From: Legionella qingyii
GTDB taxonomy: Bacteria > Pseudomonadota > Gammaproteobacteria > Legionellales > Legionellaceae
Reading direction: 5' to 3'
NCBI RefSeq assembly: GCF_003184185.1
Contig: NZ_QHJG01000001.1
Span: 219,413-283,412 of the forward strand
DNA length: 64,000 nt
This document shows, in pieces, positions 18,305-27,937 of this stretch; positions within the stretch are counted from its first letter, which is position 1; each line of letters starts with the position of its first letter. The notes below the pieces were generated by a model. The model was given only the letters and a program-made list of their open reading frames with translations. It searched no databases and was not told where the DNA came from. A program made the translations under genes and the position numbers.

Positions 18305-19240
18305 TTAATTTTCAGGATTTGTATTTATTTTTAAATTATGTTTATCAATAAAAGAGGTTGCAATTTTTTCTGATAAAGCTTTTTCACAAAAATAGTTCAA
18401 AAGTAAATTAATTTTTTGTTCATCTGCTATGGACTTTGGGGAAATTGCATAAAGATTAATATCAGGTGACGACTCGTGAGGTAATACTTGAATTAGTTTC
18501 TCATTTTTTATTTCTTCATAAACTGAAAAATAAGGCGCCCACAAAAGCCCTACATTTGCAACAGCAGCCTGTTTTAAGACACCTGCATTATTGCTTTTAA
18601 AATTTCCCGAGACATGAATGATTTTTTTATTAAAAACCCATTTATTTTGCAGGCCATAAAGCGAATTAATCAAACAATTATGTTTTGGTAACTCGTCGAT
18701 TGTCTGAGGAAGTCCATGTTGGGCAATATAACCTGGTGAGGCAAAGACATTTCTTTGGATCGAGAATAATTTTTTGCAAACCAATTTTGAATGCTTCAGA
18801 TCTTCGAATGAAATAGCCAGATCAAAGGCAGAAGAATACAGCTCCTTTGTATCAGAGCCCACATTAATATCCAGATAAATCTTAGGATATTGTCGCATAA
18901 ACTCAATACATAATGAGGTTAAATAGGGAATGGCCGGGGTAACGGTAAGATAGAGTTTAATTGTACCTTTTAATTCAACTTGATCAGGTGTTGCAATTTT
19001 CTTGATTAATTCTAATTGCTCGAAAAGCCGTAATGCCTTTTCATACAGCCGATGCCCTGATTCAGTCACAATCAATCGTGTTGTAGAGCGGATAAATAAG
19101 GTAACTTTTAGTTCTCCCTCCAACCAAGTTATTTGTTTGCTCAATTTAGAGGGTGATATATATAATTTTTGAGAGGCTTTTGAGAAGCTTTTACAATCAA
19201 CTGTTGCAATAAAGCCTTTCAAACAAGATAACATATTCAT
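18305..19240 (-). CDS. LysR-family transcriptional regulator
   Basis: 311 residues. The N-terminal winged helix-turn-helix is typical: LKGFIATVDCKSFSKASQKL, YISPSKLSKQITWLEGEL, then LFIRSTTRLIVTESG. Residues ~90-300 are the periplasmic-binding-like effector domain (IKLYLTVTPAIPYLTSL; DLAISFEDLKHSKLV; CLINSLYGLQNKW). It binds DNA as a tetramer and probably regulates itself and the divergent permease, whose start is 385 bp away. The effector ligand is not known. Pairing with an amino-acid permease suggests an amino acid, which is inference. Confidence 0.9.
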   Translation of the reverse strand: MNMLSCLKGFIATVDCKSFSKASQKLYISPSKLSKQITWLEGELKVTLFIRSTTRLIVTESGHRLYEKALRLFEQLELIKKIATPDQVELKGTIKLYLTVTPAIPYLTSLCIEFMRQYPKIYLDINVGSDTKELYSSAFDLAISFEDLKHSKLVCKKLFSIQRNVFASPGYIAQHGLPQTIDELPKHNCLINSLYGLQNKWVFNKKIIHVSGNFKSNNAGVLKQAAVANVGLLWAPYFSVYEEIKNEKLIQVLPHESSPDINLYAISPKSIADEQKINLLLNYFCEKALSEKIATSFIDKHNLKINTNPEN

Positions 19241-19625
19241 ATTTGAATTTTCTTAATTTAACTCTTTTTAAAGTGTATAGACCTATATGACTGTTTTGTA
19301 AATCTATATCAAATGATCCACTTATAGTGACAACTGCCATTACAAGTTGTGGGGGGGTGAAATTTAGAGGAGCTAATCCTCCAAGTTTAATAGCTCAGCC
19401 TGCATCTGCTCTATTTATATTCCAATGCCCCAACCTCCTTACTGAAGATGTCCCAAAAAATTAGTTCTTGAGGTATAAAATCATTGATGAAAACTTAATT
19501 CCCACATGGTTGGTAATCACGATTTTTCTGTTTACAATTCAAAGTCATATAATTATTTATCGCTACTGCGATTCTGATTATTTGTTCGCCTTACATCAAA
19601 ACCATAAGGACATGGGAAAAATCAG
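19241..19625. promoter_or_regulatory. Divergent LysR/permease control region
   Basis: 385 bp between divergent genes. It contains an interrupted dyad, ACAACT (19330-19335) and AGTTGT (19345-19350) with a 9-base gap, which could be a LysR-type operator. No RNA gene or open frame is evident. Confidence 0.35.
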
Positions 19626-21200
19626 ATGAATAAAAAATTAAGTCCCCTGAGTTTACTTTGGATTTCAATTACCAGCATGGTGGGTTCAGGCTGGTTATTT
19701 GGTTCTTTATACTCCGCGCAATTTGCTGGCCCGGCAGCCATTATAGCTTGGCCACTTTCAGGTTTTTTACTACTATCTGTTGCCTTATCCTATGCCGAAT
19801 TAGGTACGATGTTTCCCCAGTCCGATAGTCTGGCTTGCTTACCTTTATATACTCATGGACGTTTAACAAGCGCGATGATGAGCAGCATGACCTGGTTTTC
19901 CTTAGCCATCCTCCCAGTAATTGAAACTCAAGGCGTCATTCAATACGCCAGTAATTATATTCCCAACCTGGTAACCCATCATGGTGTGTACTATAGAAAT
20001 ACACCTTTAGGGTATGTACTGTCTTTAGTGGTGTTAATGAGTTTTGTATTGTTCAATTATTTCGGTATTGGTTTATTTGCCCGCATTAATGCAGCATTTA
20101 CTGCTTGGAAGATAATCATTCCCGCGCTTACCATTGCATGCTTGGTAACCATGAGTTATCACCCAGATAATTTTTTTCAATATGGTGGTTTTATGCCCTA
20201 TGGTTGGCAGGGGATTATGACCGCCATGTCAAGTGGCGGTGTACTGTTCTCCTTATTGGGATTTAGGCAAGTGATTATCATGATGGGGGAACTTGAAAAA
20301 CCAGGGCAATACATTCCTCTGATTTTGTGTGGTTCATTATTTTTTACCACATTACTTTACACAGGATTACAATGGTCCTTTATTGGTAGTGTCAGTGAAC
20401 ATTCGCTCGCAAAGGGCTGGGTGAATTTATCGTTTATCGGCGACGCAGGACCATTTGCAGCTCTAGTTGCATTAGCCGGTATGCTTTGGTTAAGTGTTTT
20501 ATTATACGTCGATGCGTTTATATCGCCCTATTCAACTGGTTTGGTTTATTCAACGACAGCATCTCATATGCTAAGCAGTATGGGCTCAGTTGTTTGCACA
20601 CCAAAAATTCTTGCCAAACGAAATAAGTACCAAGTGCCCTGGGTTAGTTTAGGAGTAAATTTTTTACTCGCTGCTACAATGTCGCTTGTGCTACATGGAT
20701 GGCAGGAAATGTCCGCTTTTCTCGTGGCAATATTAATGGTTAGCTACTCCATAGGACCGATAGCACTTGTTTGTTTACGCAAGCAATTACCAAACTATAA
20801 AAGGCCGTTTCGTTTGCAAGGTTGTAATCTTATTGCCTTTATCGGATTTTATGTTTGCACGGTTGGCGTTTATTGGGCGGGTTTCCACAGTGTGCGAAAG
20901 CTCTTGGTGATTACTATCCTGGGATTAGGGGGAACCATTCTTTATTGCTATATAAAAAACACACATCAAGAACTTGATAGCAAACATGCACTTTGGTTTA
21001 TATTGTATCTTTTGGGTCTTGGTACTTTCTCTTATTTGGGTAATTATGGTGGCAAACATATCTTGCCTCAATATTGGGACTTAGTGTATTTATTTCTGTT
21101 TAGCCTGTTTTTATTTGGTTTCGCTATATTTTCTAGAAAGCCCAGTGCTTTTACCCAAAAATTGGTTATAGAAAATGCGTCCCAATCAGGAAAAAACTAA
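19626..21200 (+). CDS. APC-superfamily amino acid permease
   Basis: 524 residues, almost entirely hydrophobic, with about 12 membrane segments. The first segment has the APC signature ISITSMVGSGWLFGSLYSA. It is followed by AGPAAIIAWPLSGFLLLSVA and SYAELGTMFPQSDSL, the family's TM1-TM2 core where substrate binds the unwound helix. FRQVIIMMGELEKPGQYIP marks the region after TM6. An inner-membrane amino-acid importer or exchanger; the substrate cannot be read from sequence. It diverges from the LysR gene, its likely regulator. Downstream is a GTCGGGC-type hairpin. Confidence 0.9.
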   Translation: MNKKLSPLSLLWISITSMVGSGWLFGSLYSAQFAGPAAIIAWPLSGFLLLSVALSYAELGTMFPQSDSLACLPLYTHGRLTSAMMSSMTWFSLAILPVIETQGVIQYASNYIPNLVTHHGVYYRNTPLGYVLSLVVLMSFVLFNYFGIGLFARINAAFTAWKIIIPALTIACLVTMSYHPDNFFQYGGFMPYGWQGIMTAMSSGGVLFSLLGFRQVIIMMGELEKPGQYIPLILCGSLFFTTLLYTGLQWSFIGSVSEHSLAKGWVNLSFIGDAGPFAALVALAGMLWLSVLLYVDAFISPYSTGLVYSTTASHMLSSMGSVVCTPKILAKRNKYQVPWVSLGVNFLLAATMSLVLHGWQEMSAFLVAILMVSYSIGPIALVCLRKQLPNYKRPFRLQGCNLIAFIGFYVCTVGVYWAGFHSVRKLLVITILGLGGTILYCYIKNTHQELDSKHALWFILYLLGLGTFSYLGNYGGKHILPQYWDLVYLFLFSLFLFGFAIFSRKPSAFTQKLVIENASQSGKN

Positions 21201-21350
21201 GACTAAAATCGACTCAGTAATTGTTTCATCGGTTTCAGAGGAACGTATGCTGATTATCTGATCTTGCTCTTAAAAAATGCACTCCGAATGGTCTCAAATT
21301 TTTAGATGTGTGTTTACGTATAAATCAGGGTGTTCAATCAAAGTGTGGTC

Positions 21351-21369
21351 GTCGGGCGAAGCGCCCGAC
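21351..21369. repeat. GTCGGGC-type hairpin
   Basis: Perfect arms GTCGGGCG and CGCCCGAC around AAG, between the convergent permease and small secreted gene. It shares arms and loop with the hairpin at 26888. No T-run follows on either strand, so it looks more like a dispersed repeat than an intrinsic terminator. Confidence 0.5.
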
Positions 21370-21378
21370 CTTATATGC

Positions 21379-21720
21379 CTAAGGCTTTTGCCAAATTGGG
21401 GCCCCAGTATGTCTATTAAGGCAGGTAATATAAGTTTTTGTTCCTTTACGGTCTTTGGAAAAAATAAAAACATAATCACCTGCAATTTGCCATGATAATA
21501 TTTTAGCGTGAAAAGGAACATTCCATAAACGGACTCCAGCATATGTGTATGCGGTAACATGATCTTGACTATCAAATGTCGAAATAACCATTACAGAATC
21601 AGGGGTTAACTTCATTCGCTCTTGTTGGAAATCATAATCTTCTGTCGGAGCAGCCGAAGCTTGAGTGATTAGGGCCGTGGAAAGTAGTAAGCCAAGCAAC
21701 ATCATTCGAAACAATTTCAT
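21379..21720 (-). CDS. Small secreted protein with PQQ-repeat-like segment
   Basis: 113 residues. AAGAGG before the ATG at 21720 supports the start. The signal peptide is MKLFRMMLLGLLLSTALITQASAA. The mature 90 residues contain short strand-like pieces: AYTYAGVRLWNVPF, GDYVFIFSKD, and TCLNRHTGAPIWQKP, which resembles the closing part of a PQQ/WD-like propeller blade. Expected in the periplasm. Length and composition fit a conserved Legionella secreted protein, but I cannot name a function. Confidence 0.7.
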   Translation of the reverse strand: MKLFRMMLLGLLLSTALITQASAAPTEDYDFQQERMKLTPDSVMVISTFDSQDHVTAYTYAGVRLWNVPFHAKILSWQIAGDYVFIFSKDRKGTKTYITCLNRHTGAPIWQKP

Positions 21721-22181
21721 ATTAAAAACCTCTTGAATGTAAATAAAGGTATACGCTTTCTGATCAACTTTTACATCGGGCGTATAGGATAATTCGATTC
21801 AATTCGCGTATCGTAAGAATCCCGGCGGAAAATACAATTATTCTATATTTTTGTAAACTGTTTGAGATGCGAAGCTGGCCGTTTTAAATCGTTAAATAAT
21901 TATTTGTTGCACTATTCCTAATTTCGAAACAATTACTTTCCAAATTTCTATATTCTCAAAAAAATCAAAATGAATAAAATATGGCACAATAGGGATCTAT
22001 TTGAATAATAATATGAAAAATAGAACAAAGACACTAAATTTTCTTATTCGAGTGAAACAATTAAGTAGTGCCTCATCTGAGGATAAATAAATTTAGCTTT
22101 TCAGGCGTCAGATAAGTATGAAACTTTCCTAAGTTTCTCGGTTTATAAATACCCAATTTGATTTTAAAAGAGGGAATTATT
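21721..22181. other. Intergenic, nothing recognised
   Basis: 460 very AT-rich bases between divergent genes. I see no RNA gene, repeat or complete frame, and no PmrA-like tandem box on either strand. Confidence 0.4.
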
Positions 22182-23585
22182 ATGTATCAGCCATATGAGT
22201 ATGTTGTACCTTCCTCTGATCAAACAAAAGACAACAAATACAAAAAATTTGTGCGGAATATAACAGGAAATCCAAAAAATGGGGCGCCAGGCCCTTTTGA
22301 CGAAAAATTAAATGCTTTTTATTCTGCTTCTGAGAGTAAAAGCTCAATACCATTTGGCACTCTTCCTGATTTGTTAAAAACAAATTTTATTGTAGGGGAA
22401 GATCATACTGATAATGCGCCTAAGAATTTTTTAATTCAAAATATGCACAAATTGAAAGAGGCAGGTTATACCACCTTATTCTTGGAACATTTGTATTACG
22501 ATGACCAGCAAGAGCTTGACGATTATGATCCTGACTCTTCATGGAACGCAAAGAAACAGCAAAAGATGGAAACTCGTATATCTCGTTTAGACATATGCTT
22601 TAAACACTGTAATGCTCATGATCTGTATTGCCTATGCAATAAATGTAGTTATTCGACAAAGAATAGTTATTTAGAGTTGGTAAAGGCAGCCAAACACTGT
22701 GGTATACGTGTGGTAGGAATTGATACAGAATACACCTATTCCGAACAATATTCCAGAGTCCATATGGAGTATGTTGGTGCCCCAACAGCAAGGACTAAGG
22801 ACACATTTCGCCTCAAAAGCATGAATTATACTGCCAGTGAAATTATAGAAAATGAAACAAAAGAGCATCCTGGAAAATGGTTTGCTTTAATTGGAGTCAA
22901 TCACTGCTCTTCATCGGAAGGTGTGATAGCTGTACCGCAGTTAACAGGAGCAGCAACCGTAATTGTGCGCTCCAAAGAAAATCGGTATAAAGCAAAAGTT
23001 GAGTTCAATGGAGTGGAGTCCTTTCAAGAACCAATATCATTCGACGAGAAAGAAAAGCGAACTGTAAGTATTCCCTATGCTGTCCGAATTGAGGCTCCTG
23101 TTAATCGGTCTACACCTGTTATTCAAGGAACAGTAGGGAAGGCTAAGTATCTCCAAACTCAGTCAAACTTTAGTCAAGGGAAGAGGAACAGTGAGGAAGA
23201 GAAAGAACAGTTTATAAAGGAACTTCCTAGGCGCTGTGAAACTCAAATTAAGCGTTTAAATTCCTTAGCTAAAATATGTAACAATCCCGATGCTATGGAG
23301 AAAAAGAGAGTTCTGGAAGAAGCACAAAAAATCTTGAATGACGAGGAATTAAGCATAAGCCATAGATTAAGTGAATTTCGTACAATTATTAATGACAACA
23401 GAGCTATTTTGACAAAGCCTCATAGCACTATCCCCAAAGATATTATGAAAGGACTGCTGGTTTTTGTTGCGTCTATCCTTTTTGTAGTTCCTGGAATTTT
23501 GTTTGGTATACGTTTTTTTAGTCCCCATAGATTAACTACTACAGAGGAGCAAATAGTAAAACCATTAGATGAGTTGATGCCATAA
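22182..23585 (+). CDS. ChaN/EreA-like (TIKI superfamily) protein with C-terminal membrane helix
   Basis: 467 residues from the ATG at 22182 (MYQPYEYVVPSSDQ), with GAGGG upstream. A TTG 24 bases earlier is less likely. The central domain (~60-260) has the layout of the ChaN/TraB/erythromycin-esterase superfamily: FIVGEDHTDNAPKNF (the GExH motif), AGYTTLFLEHLYYDD, CGIRVVGIDTEYTY and KWFALIGVNHCSS. Such proteins are metal-dependent hydrolases or heme-binding proteins. Residues 285-400 are helical and charged. One membrane helix near the end (MKGLLVFVASILFVVPGI) leaves a short cytosolic tail. No signal peptide. A tail-anchored topology fits an effector that acts on a host membrane, which is inference. 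Confidence 0.65.
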   Translation: MYQPYEYVVPSSDQTKDNKYKKFVRNITGNPKNGAPGPFDEKLNAFYSASESKSSIPFGTLPDLLKTNFIVGEDHTDNAPKNFLIQNMHKLKEAGYTTLFLEHLYYDDQQELDDYDPDSSWNAKKQQKMETRISRLDICFKHCNAHDLYCLCNKCSYSTKNSYLELVKAAKHCGIRVVGIDTEYTYSEQYSRVHMEYVGAPTARTKDTFRLKSMNYTASEIIENETKEHPGKWFALIGVNHCSSSEGVIAVPQLTGAATVIVRSKENRYKAKVEFNGVESFQEPISFDEKEKRTVSIPYAVRIEAPVNRSTPVIQGTVGKAKYLQTQSNFSQGKRNSEEEKEQFIKELPRRCETQIKRLNSLAKICNNPDAMEKKRVLEEAQKILNDEELSISHRLSEFRTIINDNRAILTKPHSTIPKDIMKGLLVFVASILFVVPGILFGIRFFSPHRLTTTEEQIVKPLDELMP

Positions 23586-23653
23586 GCAGAATATCCGTAT
23601 GAGGTATTATTTTGAGCTTTTAATATCTGAATTCAACTCTAATCATTTGAGTA

Positions 23654-23896
23654 ATGATCCATGAATCCACATGTTTTTTTAAATTTTTAGAGGAGCGGGG
23701 TGAAAAGGAGGCATTCCTACGCGAGCTGTCAAAATCTAAACCAAGCAGTCAAGCGCTCTTTCATCGATGGCTGAATGGAACGATACGAAAATTGCCAATT
23801 GAAGAAAGGCAACATGTGTTTCAATTCCTGACAAAACAGGACTTAGTCACGGTTTGCAAATCCAAATTTAAATGGAGTAGGTATTTTCATGAGTAG
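23654..23896 (+). CDS. 80-aa F-box-like protein
   Basis: Small protein MIHESTCFFKFLEERGEKEA... Its C-terminal half, RKLPIEERQHVFQFL followed by TKQDLVTVCKSKFKW, matches the F-box pattern LPxE...I/V..fL...DL.........W, including the ten-residue spacing from DL to W. F-box proteins recruit substrates to the SCF ubiquitin ligase, and Legionella uses several as effectors. No substrate-binding domain is attached, so it could be a fragment. The ribosome binding site is weak. The gene overlaps the 3' end of the convergent kinase gene by 29 bases. Confidence 0.4.
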   Translation: MIHESTCFFKFLEERGEKEAFLRELSKSKPSSQALFHRWLNGTIRKLPIEERQHVFQFLTKQDLVTVCKSKFKWSRYFHE

Positions 23897-26570
23897 TTAT
23901 TTCATCTGAGTCCTCTTTTGGTGATGGCAGGAATAACATTTGCTTGGAATGGGCTTGAGTATAAATTTTCGGAGCAGGGGGTAAGTATCGCCCAGGCATA
24001 GCAAAATACCGAGTAATTTCGGCAAAAAGCTTCTCGTTGCGTGTTGAGGATTCCTGCAATGATTGATTTGCCTCTTCATAAAGAACGATATTTAAACCTA
24101 TATCTAGATTTTTCACGGCGCTGATTTCTATATAATTATCGTTCACAATTTTCGCAATTTCTTCGATTTTAAAGTTATTTTTTAATAAAATGTCTATCGC
24201 CTTCTGAATATTTGAGTGCGAAGAGCACTTATGTATGAAAAGACGCAGTTTATTAAGTGCTTTAAAAGAATTGAATATATTGTCTAATTGGTCTTTCAAT
24301 TCCTCTTGCTGTAGGCTCTGTTGATTAAATTGATCAATAAGAGTGCTGAATTTGATATTATTTGTCTGAATAATTGCATCATACTCTTTCTTGTTCGGAT
24401 CCATTAATTGACAAAACACATCATGCATTAAAAAAAGTAACTCTAATCTTTGAGTCAGAATAATAATCGTTTGGGGATCCATCAATTGCAGTTGTCGAAT
24501 CGCGGTATCATTTGCGGTCTGACTTAAAGTTGACTGTGATAAAGCAGGAAGCACATTATACATAAAAGTTAAAGTGCCCCTATCCTTCACATATCTATTG
24601 AGTAATGCAATCATGGTGTGATAATAAGAAAAATACTTCTCATAGTTTTCAGGAAATTTCCCTTGCATGGCATTATTAAGGATATCATTAGTCCAATTAA
24701 TAGATTGCTGTCGAAGAGCATTGTTCCAAGAGAAATGCGGAGCCAATTGTTTAGTCAATGCATTTAACTGAATAAGACAGTAAGATTGATTATTAAACAA
24801 TTGCGCAAATTGAGGTAATTGTTGGTACCAAACTTTAGGATTCAACTGCAATTGTTTTTCTAGCTCCTGACGCATTACTTTGACTAGTTCAAGATCAGAC
24901 TCATTGCTTTCTAACGCTAGTAACGCAGCAATATTTTGTTTGAGAAGTCCTATTTGTGTACATGCTATAGCCTGACTCTGCGTCAATTGTAACGGAATTA
25001 TCTGCCCCAGCATTTGAAAGCGTATTTGCCAAAGGCCAGGAAGCTTAGGATAATGCTTTCTTAAAGCGGCAGTGAGTTGTTCATGACGTAAGATGAGACG
25101 AATACACGCATCAGTGTTGTACTCTTCAAACAACTTAAAATGTAACAGATCGAAAATAAAAGTGCTTTTGATATCCAGACTTTTGATGTTAGACAGCATC
25201 ATTTTGAATCGTTGGTTTTCTTCGGTGCTTGCAGCAGAACGTAATTCGTTAAATTGATTAAGCCATATTTTCAGCGTTGTCTTTCTTGGTTGTCTATTTT
25301 CTTCTTCTGTATCTTGTTCCTTTTTCCTAACTATCTCATCGAGTGGTTGCTCTATCCATTTTTTTAAGTCCTCCGCTGTTTTCTGGTCTGTCTTTTGCTT
25401 TTTGGTTGGTGTTTCAAAGAGGGGGGCAGCTGTATTTTCGCGAACTGCATGTAATGCATTTTGAAAAATTGCTAAAGCTTGTTCAGGCTTCATTCTTTGC
25501 ATTTTATTAGGATGAAGTGTACTTCTAAGTGTATCTGTTAATTGATCTTCGAGTGTTGGCTCAAAATCCATATCGCTGAAGATACCTGTAAAATCAGGAC
25601 TTTCTGCATGTTCGAGTGCTTTTCTACCATCTCGATGTGGTGCTCCTGCTAGCTCAGCGATACTGACAAATAATGCATATAAATCACTTTGAATATCATA
25701 GTGCTTAGGTATTCCATTCATACTCGCAAGTAGCATATCTCTATCCCATACCATTCGATTGCCATAATTTTGTAAGGTCGAGTATTGCTCATCTTTCTTT
25801 ATTGTTTTGGCTAAGCCCATGTCAATTACGGTGATTGTCCATTCACTATGCCCATCATCTTCATTTTTATTTAATTGAGCCATAATGTTTTCTGGCTTTA
25901 GATCACAATGAATTATAGTTCGACCTTCACGTTTTCCGACAGTAACTATTCGATGAATTTGTTTAGGAACCTCCTCTATCAAAGTGCAAGCAAGACTTAG
26001 AAACTCCTCACCAGAGAGTTGATCCACATAAAAATCAAGAGTACGTCCAGGAGCACGATTCATATGCAGGTAAGAAAATTGTTCAGTTTTAATTAAGCCA
26101 TAGCGTATTCCCAAAGTCGGATGTTGACTTCCTAGATATTGTTCTTTATTCGCTACGCGAACCAACCAGTTCGGTTTGTTGGGTTTATCACTCAATGCAT
26201 TTTGATTAGTATGCATTTGTTTTACTACATAAGAGCCTGATTCATCAAAAACACCTCTGTCTCCTTGAGGAATGATTGACTTGATAACTGGGAAAACGTT
26301 GCCAAAGCAGCCTTTATCATCAGAACTAGGTTCAAAAATATCTAAACGTCTAGGTGGTACAATAGAGCGTACTAATGGATCGGCAACGAATTGAAGAACT
26401 GGGAGAGTGAGTACATAACGTGATTCTTCCCCAGCTGTTGTCGGTAAAGAATAGACTTCATAAGCGTCTAATGACCCTGGATTAGCTCCATATACTGAAT
26501 TTATAAGTGCAATAACAATAGGGATATTTTCAGATAAAGTTGGATTAATATAACGAATAGGGTTAGGCAT
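23868..26570 (-). CDS. Eukaryotic-like Ser/Thr protein kinase, 900 aa (effector candidate)
   Basis: The kinase domain spans residues ~80-375. It shows a glycine loop CFGNVFPVI (88-96), a probable ATP-binding Lys at 117 (YVVKQMH), catalytic loop HCDLKPENIM (221-230) with Asp223 and Asn228, DMG (250-252) in place of DFG, and SDLYALFVSIAELAG for helix F. All residues needed for catalysis seem present. The remaining ~500 residues are a long alpha-helical region rich in Leu, Gln and Asn. No signal peptide or membrane segment. Legionella injects several such kinases (LegK family). The C-terminus contains KEDSDEITTHE, an acidic stretch like Dot/Icm signals. It has an extended -10 promoter at 26615-26623. 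Confidence 0.85.
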   Translation of the reverse strand: MPNPIRYINPTLSENIPIVIALINSVYGANPGSLDAYEVYSLPTTAGEESRYVLTLPVLQFVADPLVRSIVPPRRLDIFEPSSDDKGCFGNVFPVIKSIIPQGDRGVFDESGSYVVKQMHTNQNALSDKPNKPNWLVRVANKEQYLGSQHPTLGIRYGLIKTEQFSYLHMNRAPGRTLDFYVDQLSGEEFLSLACTLIEEVPKQIHRIVTVGKREGRTIIHCDLKPENIMAQLNKNEDDGHSEWTITVIDMGLAKTIKKDEQYSTLQNYGNRMVWDRDMLLASMNGIPKHYDIQSDLYALFVSIAELAGAPHRDGRKALEHAESPDFTGIFSDMDFEPTLEDQLTDTLRSTLHPNKMQRMKPEQALAIFQNALHAVRENTAAPLFETPTKKQKTDQKTAEDLKKWIEQPLDEIVRKKEQDTEEENRQPRKTTLKIWLNQFNELRSAASTEENQRFKMMLSNIKSLDIKSTFIFDLLHFKLFEEYNTDACIRLILRHEQLTAALRKHYPKLPGLWQIRFQMLGQIIPLQLTQSQAIACTQIGLLKQNIAALLALESNESDLELVKVMRQELEKQLQLNPKVWYQQLPQFAQLFNNQSYCLIQLNALTKQLAPHFSWNNALRQQSINWTNDILNNAMQGKFPENYEKYFSYYHTMIALLNRYVKDRGTLTFMYNVLPALSQSTLSQTANDTAIRQLQLMDPQTIIILTQRLELLFLMHDVFCQLMDPNKKEYDAIIQTNNIKFSTLIDQFNQQSLQQEELKDQLDNIFNSFKALNKLRLFIHKCSSHSNIQKAIDILLKNNFKIEEIAKIVNDNYIEISAVKNLDIGLNIVLYEEANQSLQESSTRNEKLFAEITRYFAMPGRYLPPAPKIYTQAHSKQMLFLPSPKEDSDEITTHENTYSI

Positions 26571-26614
26571 AGCTTTACGCTCAAGAATACATATAAAAAC
26601 AAGTGATGGTCATG

Positions 26615-26623
26615 ATTATATCA
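26615..26623 (-). promoter_or_regulatory. Extended -10 promoter of the 900-aa kinase gene
   Basis: TGATATAAT read on the minus strand, a perfect extended -10, about 45 bases before the ATG at 26570. No good -35, and no PmrA-like box. Confidence 0.5.
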
Positions 26624-26639
26624 TAATGTTTTTATTTAA

Positions 26640-27020
26640 TCTGTTTTGTCTATCTCTTTACCTTAAATTGATCAAAAAAAGACCTTGGATAAAAACTCTG
26701 AGAACTAAAGAGAACTTTATGCAAAGGAAAAAGGCGCTTGAGAAAATAAAAGTTAATGACGAAGAACATACGGATGTTGACACTCCAAAATACAACTGAT
26801 TTTACATGCATAGGTTGGGCCTTGGGCCAACAATTTCTTATAAAATTATAAAAAAATCCGATGTACTCTGGCATGAGTCTTATGTTTGTCGGGCAAGGCC
26901 CGACGATTGGGTGGTATATGATAAGAGAAAAAAGCCTCAAATCGGTTTTGTGGCAGGGGCGACATTGTAATGCAGTGAGCAAATGTTACTAATTAGCTAT
27001 TTTTTGTTATGAACTATTAC
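26640..27020. other. Intergenic with GTCGGGC hairpin; no supported gene
   Basis: A 57-codon forward frame (26626-26799) and a 110-codon reverse frame (26650-26982) exist, but neither has an RBS or recognisable content. The hairpin at 26888-26904 lies here. It may be remnant DNA. Confidence 0.35.
26888..26904. repeat. GTCGGGC-type hairpin
   Basis: Perfect arms GTCGGGC and GCCCGAC around AAG. Same arms and loop as the copy at 21351. Confidence 0.5.
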
Positions 27021-27923
27021 TTATTTGTGCTCAAACGTTATCATAGAGTATGTTTCAGCTGTGTAATATGGTTCTTGATCCACTTTGTATTCTTTGGCTA
27101 ACTCGGCTGCTGTTTTATGATCAATGCATTGTATTCCAAGTTTTTGGCATAGAAGAACGATCTCATTTGGTTCAAAAAATGTTTTGAAAGGAGATTTTTT
27201 AGTAGCAAACTCATCTAAAGTTTTTTCTAAACAGTTTTCTTTCGCAGATGAGTCTAATTGCTGTGCCCCTGTTTGCATCAGAGTATGCATGTAGTCGAAG
27301 GAAATGATTAAATGGCTAAACTTGCTTGATAACTCACGTAAAATTCTTATTACATCCTCTTTTTCGAGGTAGAATGTATTTCCTTCCCATAAAATTAAAG
27401 TTGGCTTTGTGAAATCAATGTCATTGTTTGTCAATTCGGCAATTAAATCACCCTTAACATAGTCCAGGCCGATATAAGTGGCATTTTTGTTAATATTTTG
27501 TTCGGAATAAATCTGTTCCTTACATTTTAAAATGTGCGGTTGATCTATTTCAAAAAAACGTGCTCCAAATTGCTGGGTATATTTCATTTTACGCACCGGC
27601 AGGGTATCAAAGCCGCTACCTAAAATGACGATCTGCTTTACATCTTTGTTTTTGACCGCATCTGATACGGTACGTCTAAAAAAACGGGTTCTAGTCGCTA
27701 ATGGCAACCACATTCTTTTATCTAGCCTTTGTTCGGCTTCTTCTTTAACTTGCTCATTAGCAAAATTCTGCATTAGGGGATCTTTAAATAAATCCTTTTC
27801 TCTTGTACCCTGCTTTTGTGTTAATGTCGGCCAATTTTCTTTAGATTTAGACTCTTTTTTCCAATAATTTGCTAATAAGGAAGTGGTTGCAACATTATTC
27901 TCTTTTAAAATTTTTTCACGCAT
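27021..27923 (-). CDS. SAM-dependent methyltransferase, leucine carboxyl methyltransferase (LCM) family
   Basis: 300 residues. Family blocks: DPLMQNFANEQV, WLPLATRTRFFRRTV, then the SAM motif IVILGSGFDTLPVRK (the GxGxDT signature of LCM/PPM proteins), ARFFEIDQPHILKCK with the acidic ribose contact, and PTLILWEGNTFYLEKEDV (motif IV). Relatives methylate carboxyl groups (the protein phosphatase 2A C-terminus in eukaryotes) or make polyketide O-methyl groups. Cytoplasmic, no signal peptide. It lies 14 bases after a methylesterase-like hydrolase on the same strand, so the two are probably co-transcribed. Confidence 0.82.
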   Translation of the reverse strand: MREKILKENNVATTSLLANYWKKESKSKENWPTLTQKQGTREKDLFKDPLMQNFANEQVKEEAEQRLDKRMWLPLATRTRFFRRTVSDAVKNKDVKQIVILGSGFDTLPVRKMKYTQQFGARFFEIDQPHILKCKEQIYSEQNINKNATYIGLDYVKGDLIAELTNNDIDFTKPTLILWEGNTFYLEKEDVIRILRELSSKFSHLIISFDYMHTLMQTGAQQLDSSAKENCLEKTLDEFATKKSPFKTFFEPNEIVLLCQKLGIQCIDHKTAAELAKEYKVDQEPYYTAETYSMITFEHK

Positions 27924-27937
27924 AAAAGCAAGTTCTC

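Noticed and set aside
26626..26982. 57-codon forward and 110-codon reverse frames in the gap before the methyltransferase
   Set aside because: They overlap each other, lack ribosome binding sites and show no domain-like content.
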